Positions 35,690-46,440 of a DNA stretch of 64,000 nt are shown here, one piece after another. The notes beneath the pieces are model-generated. The model was given only the letters and a program-made list of their open reading frames with translations. It searched no databases and was not told the origin of the DNA. Position 1 is the first letter of the stretch, and each line of letters opens with the position of its first letter. The position numbers and the translations under genes were made by a program. This DNA is from Ottelia alismoides (taxonomy: Eukaryota; Streptophyta; Magnoliopsida; Alismatales; Hydrocharitaceae): contig JAZKJV010010131.1 of assembly GCA_037367405.1 (NCBI GenBank), forward strand, positions 682,001 to 746,000, in the 5' to 3' direction.

Positions 35690-36616
35690 GGATATGTTCC
35701 TTTTCTTCGAAGGTTCAGATTGTGTCTGACGAATGTGTATTCTTCAGGAGGTATACATGAGTGTCCTCACCTACTGCCATTCCTTGGAGGCAGGAGGACA
35801 TCACTCCGGGAAGAGGACTGCATGGAAAGTGCTTCAGTGTGGCTTGTACTGGTTGACCCTGCTCCATGATGCATATGCATTTGTTAGATCACGTCCAATA
35901 TGTTAGAATGGGAGGGATTGTCGGTCTCAAAAATAAAATTCCCATGCAAGTAATCATTATGGATAATGTTTTTGATGCATAGGCATAGATTCATGGGTCC
36001 ATTCCCTAACAGCCACAACTATGAGCATATTCTCTTAGCGGTTGATTATCTTTTCATGTGGGTGGAAACTATCCCTACCTGAGCTGCAGATAGCAAAATT
36101 GCCTGCAAGTTCATGAAAGATCACATCATTTCATGGTTAGGGGTTCCCAAAGTCATCATCTCTGACGGGGGTAGCCACTTTGTTAACTGAGAAATGAAAA
36201 AGTTAACAAAAGACTACGACATCGAACACCATGTCGCTAGTCCATACCACCCACAATCGAATGGCATGGCTGAGGTGCCGAATAGGGAGGTGAAGGGAAT
36301 TTTGCATAAGCTAGTATGCCCTGACAGAAAGAACTGGTCCCAGCTCTTGGACCAAATTCTATGGGCATACCAGACTGCTTACACGATCCTACTTGGAACT
36401 TCCGCATTCTGAATGGTTTATGGAAAGCCATGTCATCTGTCCGCTGAGTTGATACACAAATTTGAACGCGCATTAAAGAAAGTGAACTGGAACACTCATG
36501 AAGGACATCAGAGCAAAAAGATGGATCTAAACAAGCTTTTAGAAATCAGAAATAAGGCATATGATAACAGTGTGATTTACAAGGACATAATAAAGAATTC
36601 CATGATCCACCCTTAG
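35690..36616 (+). pseudogene. Athila integrase, broken
   Basis: A zinc-binding region remnant reads VLQCGLYWLTLLHDAYAF and ends with a cysteine (35828-35920). The catalytic core follows: the first Asp codon sits directly before a one-base deletion (near 35985), then FMGPFPNSHNYEHILLAVDY, the second Asp in GVPKVIISDGGSHF, and the Glu in QSNGMAEVPNREVKG. WSQLLDQILWAYQTAY and the Athila-type end MVYGKPCHLSAELIHKFERAL, LLEIRNKAYDNSVIYKD complete it. There is one stop at 36188 and another at 36410. Integrase inserts the cDNA. Confidence 0.92.
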
Positions 36617-38142
36617 GGAACACATGAATCTGCACCACTTTCATCCTCTCCATCTTACCCCACCCCCATTCACTTTGTATATTCTCCAGATCTCATTGGT
36701 CCTCATACTCACTTTCGACCTACACTTAGCTAACCAGGGCCTAAGTATAGGGGGGACTGATGCCCACCATGTATATATTCACCCATTTCTCCTCTTGGTT
36801 TTCACTCTCCTACTCTTAACATGAGATATGTATTTTCATCGTTTCTTGTACTCTGAGGACATAATACCCGCTAAGTATAGGGGTCCTATATATTACATAT
36901 ATACTTTACCCATAGCTCGTACTTTCGAGTATTTTTGTATATATTATGTAATAATTATGAGATGGGTAAAATTGATAAAAATAAATAAATAACAAAAAAA
37001 GAATTCTTATTTACTCTTGTATATCATTGTTGCATTCATACAAAAAATGAGAAGAAAAACATCTTGCACTCATATGCATTTCATAACCTCTGCATTTCAG
37101 TTGCATATCTAGCATATGCAACGTGGAAAGTTATTAGGTTTGAATTGAGTTATGAGTAGAAGTGGAGAGTGGTTGACTTGGACTTGATCTACCTAATTTT
37201 CAGAGGAACTTCATCGAGAAAGAGGATTTTAGAAGCTTCAGGTCTTTGCTTAATTGTTCGAGTTCCACATGACAATGTGCGAACTTTAACTCTTAGTATC
37301 TAACCCAGCCTCCTAATTTCGGGTATGACTTTTGAATAGGGAATTAATATGTACTCTCACATTATGTACTTAGCTCAACTCATACGGGGTGTTGGAAGAC
37401 TGTGTGAGTCTCTTTTCTGGTAGCATGGACATCTAAAGACCGGAGTACAGGTTGAAATAAAGCTTCGGATAAGGGATGGATGGATGGGCACAATGTTTTT
37501 CTAAAACCCCAAAATATGTACAGAAAAAAGATTCCATATCCATAGGGGCCAAAAAGATCCACATAGAGATACCAAAAATTCAAATAAAAAGAAGCCAACT
37601 GCCAAATAAATATTTGACTAAAAAGGTCCAAGCTTCAAGAAAACTTGCAGATCTTGGTCGAGACTTGGCAAAATAGCCTAGCTTTACAGGAAGAGGTTAC
37701 TACACTGGTCACCCTCCAGTTCTTTTCCCCTTCTTCTAATCCGCCCCCTTTCCATTGTGAACACGCCGCAACCGACTTTAGAAGGAAATACATGACTCCC
37801 CAAGGATGAGTTATTAGAGGAGAGGTTTGCATGATAGTCCGTCAGTCTTAATGAGAAGAGCCAAAACCTTTCACACATATGAAATAGTTGCTCAATGTTC
37901 ATGGGGTATGCTTTGAGAAGGATTGATCTAAGATTACTTATGAGTTGGAACTGTTACAATGATATATAGAACTCAATGGTTGTTGATTTTAAAACCCTAA
38001 TTCTCATAGGAGTTCCGCCATACTGTTGATCCAAAGGTTGGGTCTAGCTCCATTTTCACCTCTTATTCATGACCTTGGTATGAAACCCAAGACCATTTCA
38101 CTTTTGCATCTCATTTTAGTTGCTCGGAGACGAGCAAGGTTT
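36617..38142 (+). other. Post-integrase region of the Athila element with two extra polypurine-like motifs
   Basis: It has no supported gene; short frames at 37380-37902 are not recognisable, and no env-like membrane protein is visible. AAGTATAGGGGGG (36743-36755) and AAGTATAGGGG (36873-36883) closely resemble the true polypurine tract at 38143. Confidence 0.6.
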
Positions 38143-38154
38143 AAGCATAGGGGG
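38143..38154 (+). other. Polypurine tract of the Athila element
   Basis: AAGCATAGGGGG ends one base before the 3' LTR start (TGATGAATC at 38156). This is the expected primer for plus-strand cDNA synthesis in Athila/Tat elements. Confidence 0.85.
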
Positions 38155-38155
38155 T

Positions 38156-41100
38156 TGATGAATCTATGATTCATCACAATAAAAGTTGAAAATAGAGCTT
38201 TTCTCTTGAGTAATTAGTTTTGTTTCATCATTTATTCTACATTTTTACCATTCAAGCACTTAGAATTAATATCTGCATTTTAGAACGCATAATTACATTC
38301 ATAATCATCTTCATTTTCACCTAAATTCAAGCATTTTAATTAAATCATGCTAACTTCGATTGATATGAAACTAACTTCATTGTGTTCATATTACTAACAA
38401 GATTAAAGGAAAATTACAAAAAAATTGCTAACACAAATAATTGGCTCGTGACACAAAACCCTAATTTTTTAATAAACAGACTAAAATGTGCATATCTTCC
38501 TCATACAGTGTTCGATTTCAATATACTCACCTTTAAAGTAATATATATTCAAATACCTTCAAAACAAGACCAAATTCATAAAAATTGGAGCTCATTTGTA
38601 AAAGTTGGATTTTGGGCCTCTTTTGCGCATTGTACATTTTCATTGATTTTGACTTATCATTTCATGTGCATATTTCATCCAATGTAAATATTTTCTCTTT
38701 CATTTTTCAAATTCATTTGTTGTTTTAATAAATCATATAAAAAATAAAATCCAAAAACTCAGAAAAGTAAAGGAAAAGACCAATTCTGACTTGACCTTAT
38801 TCACCTACTCAACTTGTACATAATTAACATCCCTGATTTATTTTGACATTAAATCAACCCATAAGTATCAAAAAATATCATTTGTATACATTGCATTATT
38901 TTATAGCATGTTTGATTTTCACATATATTTATCTATCATCAGAAAAACAAACAAAATTTTCAAAACATAAAATTGGTATTTTATGTACATAAAATATCAA
39001 CAAAAAATTCATATCTTGCATTCTGCATTTCATTCTCTTTTGGCCCCTTCATGAAAGTTGTAGATCTCATAGAGACGAACAACTTTCACGATGAAATGTT
39101 TTTATCCGAGGACTCTTTCTATTTCTTTTTTATTTTTATTATACTCATTTTTTTGAAAAAAAACATTATGGCGGCATGTGGCGCCTCCTGGGCCAGCCAC
39201 GTACCGCCCCCACTTACTCCCTCTCTCTCCTCTTCCCTGACGTACATGCCTAGCAGTGCGTTCCTAAACTCCAACGCTTTTCCCCCGCTACCCATCTGCG
39301 TAATCCACATGCTTCCCGCTCCACGCCGCCAACCTCCGGCCAGCCATCCTCTGCCCTTATCTCTCACAGACCGATAACCTCACCCCTCTCTGTCGTATCT
39401 TATACTCCAAATCAGGAACCACCTTTGGCCCCTCCCCCCTCTATCTCAACCTCGCCAACCTTCGCACGCATCAACCCCCCTATCCTCTCGCCGACCACAC
39501 CTCCTCTCCTATATACACACCCCTATGACCACATGGAGAATTTATCTGCCAATGGAGGGAAGCACGCCACTAGCTTCGAGAGGACTCCAGTAACAGCGAG
39601 GTTTTGTTTTTTGTAGGCGATGACAGCATAGAAATCCCCTTGGTGAGATCCAGCAGATCTCCATCTGATGTTGCAAGCGCCAAGCTCGTTAAGCTTCCTA
39701 GTTTCATTCGTTGCACTGGTACATGCGAGAACATCAGAGTTGTGCCACAACGCTCCAAACCTTTGGAGAAACCATCGGGTGTAGGTTCTTCTCTCTTTAC
39801 TTTCTTCTCTTCCTCCTTCACCTTCTGTCCCTCTCCTTCTTCTCCTCTGTGTCTCCTTCTCTTCTACATCCCATGTTTTCCTTCTCCTTTCGCCGTCGCC
39901 CTCTCCATATTCATTCACCGCCAACCATCCACACCTACCTCCCCATCACCACCTTACTGCTCAACCCTCAGGGCCTGAGCAACTGCTCTAGCTGCCACTC
40001 TACTTTTCCATCGAGCAGCTTCGCCTAGAAGCCCCCACGAGTGCCTCGACACCACCAATGAGCCTGCACCGTCGTCCCTCCACCACTTAGTCATGTGTCA
40101 GTCGAGCCGTCTCCATCAACCATCAAGTCATTGACAAATCATCCGCGCGAATCGTCCTCATAGATACATACAGTGTTTGATCAAGAACGCCACACATCTC
40201 ATCCATCGAGATTCATCCAAAATCAAGTCGTTTATTGAATCCCATCAAACGCACCAGATCTTCTTCAGGTCTGCCATATGAGCGTCAAGCTCAGGAGGAT
40301 CCAAAGAAACAAAATGCTGATATGTGTAGCCCCAATACAAGCCACCGCTCGAGCCTGCCCCGCATGCACCCTGCACGTGCGTGGGTGGGTAAATAGAGGC
40401 CACACCCATGCAGATCCAATTGATATCAGAAGCAGCCCCACTAGCCTGGTGACGTCAGCCCACGTGCACCTCACATGTTTGTGGGTAATTTACACTGGCA
40501 CCCTCAGAGTTCTATCCATTCACGCCAAGGCCACCGCTTCAGCAATACCCTTGTGGAGGGGTCTTCTGATAAGTATGCCAAGATGTTGGTTCTTCCTTGC
40601 AATTTACATCTGATGGGGGTATATTTGTAATATCTTAATGTAACACGATATTTTGTATAATAGCTCCTAAACTTCATTTAGTTATAACTTGAGCATCGTT
40701 TATCGGATTTCTTCGTCCTTGGTGTCATTTTGAAGCTTATTTGATCCTCTATTACATTGAACATCGAGATTCTGTTTTTGAGATATTATTTATAGTATTG
40801 AAGATCTATTTGGTTCATTATTGAGTACTTGTAATTTAATTCATTGGTTATCTTACTCAACAACTCATGCCACGATTTTGGGATATTTATTTAGGAAATT
40901 AATCTGACTTTAATTGATAAATTATCTCTGAGATTCAACAAGAGGAAGGCTATTTGAACTAACTGATTTGGCTTGTTACTCCACATTCACCATCATCTTG
41001 CATTAATTACTTTGCACTATTCTCATCATCCTTTGAAAATCAACACAAAAATTGCATTTGTTTATTTCTCCCACTGTGCGTAACATGGAATTATTTTTTC

Positions 41101-41434
41101 TGCACTATATTATTTTGCAAAACTCATGCATCACATTTCCATTTTCAATTAATTACATATTCAAATAAACATTCATAAAAAGCTGAAAATTATTAAAAAT
41201 AATATTAAAAATTCTCTCTGAAAACCTATGTTCTGAATCATCTAGAAATTGACCTAAGGAGATAGTTGCCTCCCTGAGTTCAGCCTTGGACTTGCCAATA
41301 AAAAAATGAACTTAACCGCTTACTTTTAATTGGACAATAACTTTAGCGGTTTTTTATTAATCCCAAATTTCCCGACTGCAAAAAAAATCAATGTTAATTC
41401 CTCCAAATTAATAAGGGCTTTTTAGTGTTCTTCA
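38156..41434 (+). mobile_element. 3' LTR of the Athila element
   Basis: It is 3279 bp and begins TGATGAATC like the 5' LTR. It ends ..GTTCTTCA, followed by the target duplication GGAGT and then the resumed chromovirus RT frame. It lacks the LINE and so keeps the uninterrupted sequence of that site (about 38733-38765). Open frames inside (38973-39377, 39523-39978) are noncoding leader. Confidence 0.95.
40545..40636 (-). repeat. Segment inverted relative to the 5' LTR (3' LTR copy)
   Basis: 'atacccttgtggagggg..' through '..ttgtaatatctt' matches the reverse complement of 28204-28294. Weak similarity continues in inverted sense to about 40660 ('aacacgatattttgtata'), so the inversion may be slightly longer than the clear block. 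Confidence 0.88.
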
Positions 41435-42330
41435 GGAGTTGTCCAAAGAGCTTCCACCAAAGAGAGATGTGGATCACGCCATCGATCTTCTATCAGGTAC
41501 AATGCCCCTTGCACTTGCACCATACAAGATGCACCATGCACATCTGAAGGGGTTGTAGAGACAACTCAAGGAATTGGTGGACGCTGGTCTGATGCGTCCA
41601 AGAAAGGCCCCGTAGGAAGCACATGTGTTATTCCAGAAGAAGAAAGACGAGATCTTGTGTATGTGTGTGGACTACCGCCTACTGGACAAGGTGATGGTAA
41701 AGAACAAATACCCCGTCCCCAACATTGAAGACATGTTCGATCGCTTGAGCCAGGTCAAGTATTTCTCGAAGATGGATCTCATGTCGTGATATTACCAGGT
41801 CCATATCAAGGAGGGAGACGAATCGAAGACAGTGCGTGTTACGTGTTATGATTCTTTTGAATTCTTTGTAATGTTGTTTGGATTGATGAATACCCCGACT
41901 ACTTTCTATACCTTAGTGAATGATATCTTCCGTGAGTATATCAACTCTTTTGTTATAGTGTAATTGGATAACATAGTGGTGTACAGTAGGACCCTGGAAG
42001 AGCATGTCAAGCATATGCGGATGTACTTGAAAAATTAAGGCAGGATCAGTTATACTTGAAGTTGGAGAAGTATGCCTTTGGTCAGAAGACCATCTCCTTC
42101 CTCGAGCATATCGTGGGTGGAGGCATGATACGCATGGAGCCCAGGAAGAATCAATTGAGGAGGGGGAGATCCCCACAAAGGTGACAGAGTTGCAATCCTT
42201 CCTCTGATAGGTGAATTACTACATGAAGTTCATTAAGGGATATTCTAAGAATGCAGTGCCCTGACAGACCTGCTTTGAAAGGATTGGTCTTGGAGATAGA
42301 CATACGAATGCCATGAGGCATTCCAAAAAA
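41435..42330 (+). pseudogene. Chromovirus reverse transcriptase, broken
   Basis: It resumes the frame cut at 22603: LSKELPPKRDVDHAIDLL, YKMHHAHLKGLQRQLKEL, DAGLMRPRKAP, CMCVDYRLLDKVMVKNKYPVP, MFDRLSQVKYFSKMDL, VHIKEGDESKTVRV, FFVMLFGLMNTPTTF, then the catalytic loop NSFVIV*LDNIVVYS. There the tyrosine codon is a stop (TAA) and the second aspartate is asparagine. HVKHMRMYLKN ends the readable palm. The thumb (42040-42330) is scrambled by frameshifts. Confidence 0.92.
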
Positions 42331-42760
42331 TGAAGAGGGTTGTGATGGAAGAACCAATTCTACAACTTCCAAACTTCGAGAAGTTGTTTGAAGTCCACAC
42401 CGACACGTCTGACTATGCACTTGGAGGTATATTAGTGCAAGACGGGAACCTTCTGGCATGTGAGAGTCGTAAGCTTAATCCAGCAGAGAGAAGATACTCT
42501 GTGCATGACAAGGAGATGCCAATAATGGTCCACTATCTAAGGACATGGTGCCATTACCTCCTCAAATCTATGTTCGAGGAGAAAACATACAATGCGGCAA
42601 TGCGCTTCTTTATCAAACAAAAGAAGCTTACTCCTAAACATGTATGATGACAAGACTTCCTTGTCAAATTCAACTTCGAGCTTCACTATGGGCCTAGGTG
42701 GACCAACCAGGTAACAGACGCTCTCTCAAGGAAGATCAAACCAAAAGAGTCGAAGGTCGT
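42330..42760 (+). pseudogene. Chromovirus RNase H, mostly readable
   Basis: The open frame 42330-42647 holds ILQLPNFEKLFEVHTDTSDY (first RNase H aspartate in TDTSDYALGGIL), LACESRKLNPAERRYSVHDK, EMPIMVHYLRTWCHYLL and KQKKLTPKHV. After a stop and frameshift it ends FLVKFNFELHYGPR and DALSRKIKPKES, the link to integrase. This is the best-preserved part of the element. Confidence 0.9.
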
Positions 42761-42799
42761 GATGATTGCATCGATCACTTGCATATCTAGCAACATGCT

Positions 42800-43925
42800 T
42801 GAACGCATACGGGACCAGACATATGAGGATCCGGTTACTTCACGCTTGGTGCAGTGCATGAATGATGGAGAAGTATGGGGATTCTAGATAGAGGAAGGTG
42901 TCCACTGCACGAAGGTAGGAGGCCCTATGTCCCCTCGGGTGGCAGCTTGAGGAAGATGTTATTGAAGGAAGCAAACGACACACAATGGACTGGTCATCCA
43001 GGAGTAGAGCACATGCTGGCTCTCCTCTTCTCAAGCTATTTATGGCTGAAGATGGAGGAAGACGTGGAAGTCTACGGGCGTACTTGAATTGTATGCCAAC
43101 AAGACAAGACAAAGAGGAAGAAGACAGTAGGACTGTTGGAGCCCCTTCCCATTCCTTCATGTCCATACGAGAGTGTCTCCATGGACTTCATCACTAGGTT
43201 CCCAAGGGTGGACGGTACCGACAACCCATGAGTCCACAACAGAGACCACGAAGACGTAGATCCTGCAAAAAGTGGTGAAGCATTGGGGCATACGTTGGAC
43301 ATCGTGAGTGACCGCGATGCCCAATTCACAAGTTGATTCTGAATGACATTATTTGAGATGCTGGATCTAATCTCAAATTCTCTACCAATAATCACCCGCA
43401 GAAGAATGTTCAGACGGAGAGGATCAATGCCTTGTTGGAAGAGTACTTGAGGCATTACGTGACATCCAATCAGCACAATTGGGTGAGTTTGCAGGATACT
43501 GCCTAATTCTACTACAACCTGCAACAGACCTCCACCACAAGCCAAAGTCCATTTGATTGATGGATTGGCAACCCCTGATACCGCACGAAGTGTTTAAGCA
43601 GAATAGCCAAGGACAGTGTCTCGTTGCACACTGCATTGTAATGGAGAGGCATGATCGGTAGGAGGAAGCGAAGGATGTGTTGGTTCACGCTCAACGTAGG
43701 ATGAAGAAGGCGGCTGGCAAGAGCCATAGGCCGATCGAGTTCCAGGTTGGAGAGAAGGTGTTGCTGAAGCTGACGCCCCAAATTTGGAAGAAAATACTGA
43801 AGAAGATGACGCACAAGGGGGTCATTCCTCGTTATGATGGACCCTTTGAGATAGTTCGACGAGTAGGATTGCTCGCCTATCAACTACAACTTCTAGAGAG
43901 ACTGAAGCTATAGCTCGTGTTCCAT
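42800..43925 (+). pseudogene. Chromovirus integrase, broken
   Basis: Readable pieces: a GHPGVEHMLALL-type block (42990-43030), ESVSMDFITRFPRVDG (first catalytic Asp, 43160-43215), a deletion of roughly 40 codons, HTLDIVSDRDAQFTS (second Asp, about 43310), NVQTERINALLEEYLRHY (Glu, about 43410), then the C-terminal half open at 43677-43913 with AQRRMKKAAGKSHRP, EFQVGEKVLLKL, KGVIPRYDGPFEIVRRVG and YQLQLLERLKL. The internal deletion and many shifts make it inactive. Confidence 0.88.
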
Positions 43926-43929
43926 GTCA

Positions 43930-44170
43930 TCTTCTAGAGAAGATAGCACCAGGAGGGCACCAAAACATGCCCCTCCTAACATCTCTGTCCAACATACGAT
44001 GATAGCTGAGAAGATTCTTAACAGGCGCATGTAGGGACCGAGCAAGAATCACCAGAGGATCTTCTTCCTTGTCAAATGGAAGGGACTCCAGAGGAGGAGG
44101 CAAGTTGGGAACGTAAGACAATCATGTGGCAGTTCGAGGACCTCATCGATGATTTCTTGAAGACGTTGGA
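43930..44170 (+). pseudogene. Chromodomain remnant at the end of the chromovirus integrase
   Basis: In mixed frames: EKILNR near 44010, FFLVKWKGLQR near 44065, EEEASWERKTIMWQFEDLIDDF (44086-44155, split here only by the frame). The order aromatic-V-K-W-x-G-L then E-x-S-W-E is the chromodomain core that guides chromovirus integration to marked chromatin. It assigns this element to the chromoviruses. The 3' LTR should follow but does not. Confidence 0.8.
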
Positions 44171-44849
44171 TTCTGTAAACAAATTCTGCAATCTATATTT
44201 CAATAGTTGGCCAACAGTAATACATTGGATATTTTTAGACATTTTTGTCATTTCTTTGAGATTCATATAATGTCTCCTACCTTAACTTATTGTCACGATG
44301 AATCCAAAATCTTTAATAATATAACACATCATCATTGATTTCATTAATAAAATCATATTATTCCTTCTTAGGTATTTCAATCATTTTTGAAAGATCGACA
44401 TCTTTTTTGTTATTTTGATCCTTCATATTACCTAAAAAGTTCTCATTGTAATGTTAATATCACCAATCTATTAGAGAAAATATTATCATTACTAACTCCA
44501 AGTCATCAGTAGGATACTCCAAGTAAAAACTTGGATAGTTATTCTCTGTGATCTTGGTTGATATGATATATAATTAATACCTTTTCATAAAGCATACAAT
44601 ACTTTCTTTTCTAAATGTATCAATGTGAACTACAATCTTCTAGTATGTAATAGTAAGCTTTAGGTCAGGGTCGTGGTCAACTTTTATTTTAAAAAAAACT
44701 TCAATCACACTCCTATAAATGTAGAAATTTTACATCTTTTCTTATGAGATTTGTCATTTCCATTGCAATATTTAAGAAAATACTACATGGACCATTGATT
44801 ACTTTGTCATCCCAAAAATTTATGAATCTTTCTCAACTCACTCCAAGGC
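44171..44849. other. AT-rich DNA, no gene seen
   Basis: No chromovirus LTR is present. The stretch may belong to the same decayed minus-strand element as the RT that follows, since its reverse complement continues in the downstream direction of that pol, but no domain is readable. Confidence 0.4.
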
Positions 44850-45570
44850 AATAGAGCTTTCAACTTGATTAGGACAACTTCAATGCCATCTATAAATGTG
44901 ACATGATTAGAAAGAAAATTTTGTCCAAAATGAAGTTACAATTAGAGAATATTGCATAAAATTGGTGTCAAAGTAGAGTCTTGAATACAATATTGAGATG
45001 TACTTGGTGGTTATCCATATCACAAAAGTATAAAGCATTATCATCCATAATTAGGATCACAAAATCATCAAGGTATTCTGAAAATACCATGTTCATAAAC
45101 TCCACAAAAGCTACAAGAGTCCTTATGAGACAAAAAGGCGTGAAAAAAATTCACAATAATATAATCTTATTCTGAAAGATATTTCTGAATATCCTCCTCT
45201 TTTATTCAAGGTTATTGGCAACTCATATGTAGATTGATTTTAGAAACGATCTTTTCCCTCAATAATTAAAAGAATAAATCATCGATCCAAATAGTAGATA
45301 TTAATGCCTCAAGGTTACCTTATCCACATCTCAGTATCTAATGGAGAGATAATGTGACTTACCTTCCTTTTTCACAATAGAATATGGAGGAATATTACGT
45401 CAACAAAGAAAACTCGGTATCGCAGTGTCGTTGTAACTGATTCTTTATCTCTTTACATTCAATAGGTGCCATTTGATCAAGATTTCTCAAAATTAATCTA
45501 GTTTATAATATAACATTGGCGGAGAGTTTATTTTTCTATGAGAATCATCCTGACCGACCATCTAGAAATG
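44850..45570 (-). pseudogene. Heavily decayed Ty3/gypsy-type reverse transcriptase, antisense
   Basis: On the minus strand, pieces in several frames follow the RT order: MAPIECKEIKNQLQ (about 45470), YSSIFYCEKG, then a WIDDLF piece (about 45290), IKEEDIQKY (about 45190), TLVAFVEFMNMVFSEYLDDF (45061-45120) and the catalytic-loop relic VILIMDDNALYF (45025-45060). Stops and shifts are dense. The wording fits a gypsy RT; a pararetrovirus origin cannot be excluded from so little, but no coat or movement protein is seen nearby. Confidence 0.65.
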
Positions 45571-46440
45571 GATACAAAAAATCGGTAAAATTCAACTTTC
45601 ATGATGTAATTGTAATGTTTATGTACTAAATACTAATTAGGCAGGTTTGTACTACGTAGCTAATAGATCACTAATGAATATCTGATTCTCACTCTTTATT
45701 CTTTTATTTTAGCTATTTATCTTGGGAAAGCATCATGTAAATACTTGTAAAAACAATAACTTAGCATTCTGCATGCATTTGTTAATATTGCATAATTAGC
45801 ATGTTTTTGTGCAAATAAAAGAATAAAAGAAAATAAAAAGGAAGGAGGTATTTAGAATAAATACAGAGTGACCCAAATCCTAATAGATGGTCAAGCCTTG
45901 ACCTGATCGCAAAATAAAATAAGTAGAGAGAGATATGGTTTACTTTGTGTTGTGCATATTACAGATATTTGTACATAACTATTTTTGACAAAAAAAGTAA
46001 AATATTATTTTTACTCCCTTGTATATATTTCTAAAAATAATATAAAATAAAATAAAAATCAGAAAAATAAAATAAAGATAAAGATAAAATCATCACTTAT
46101 TTGTACAAAATACACTAATATATATATGTATATATATTACTTCCTCTATTTATTATCTATCATTAAATAATTTGTAAAAATAAAATAAAAATTATTTTAT
46201 ATACTCCTAAAATATGGTGCAAATAAATAAAATATAAAATAATGATATTTATGTAAAAATATTAAAATAAAAATACTTGTACATAATACATAGGTATAGT
46301 ATACCTATACATAATACTATATATTATATATACTAATTTTTTTTTCATAAAAAATAAAAAATCACAGAAAAATAGTTTGAAAATAATAAACATTTTTATT
46401 TTGTACACTTTTTTTAATTTTATTTACTATTTTTATGGAA
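45571..46440. other. Very AT-rich spacer
   Basis: Long A/T runs and 'tatatatatgtatatatatt' (about 46120) are present. No open frame or element boundary is recognisable. Confidence 0.5.

Larger units (their letters stand above)
22604..41434 (+). mobile_element. Athila-type Ty3/gypsy retrotransposon with both LTRs, nested in the chromovirus
   Basis: It starts TGATGAATC and ends ..GTTCTTCA. The flanking target duplication GGAGC (22599-22603) / GGAGT (41435-41439) has one mismatch. The element is 18.8 kb, of which 3.16 kb is a LINE in the 5' LTR, so the original size was about 15.7 kb. Inside: Asp-tRNA-type primer site (29109), gag (30863), protease (33195), RT, RNase H, integrase (ending 36616), a 1.5 kb post-integrase region and a polypurine tract (38143). 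LTRs are about 3.3 kb each. Gag and integrase wording places it in the Athila lineage rather than the chromoviruses. It is degenerate throughout. An env-like gene was looked for in 36617-38142 and not seen. Confidence 0.95.
20289..44170 (+). mobile_element. Chromovirus (Ty3/gypsy), host of the nested Athila; 3' LTR missing
   Basis: Gene order LTR - primer site - gag - protease // RT - RNase H - integrase - chromodomain identifies a chromovirus. The double slash is the Athila insertion (22604-41434). Without it the element measures about 5.05 kb. The pol frame resumes exactly across the insertion: 'cttaaggag' before and 'gagttgtccaaagag' after, which reads VMLKE then LSKELPPKRDVD. No second copy of the 680-bp LTR is visible after the chromodomain, so the 3' end is truncated. 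Many stops and altered catalytic residues show that it is dead. Confidence 0.9.

Noticed and set aside
36617..38142. An env-like gene of the Athila element
   Set aside because: No long open frame, signal peptide or paired membrane segments are visible in any frame.
44171..45570. Endogenous pararetrovirus
   Set aside because: Only a decayed RT is visible; there is no movement or coat protein, and the fragments fit Ty3/gypsy RT at least as well.
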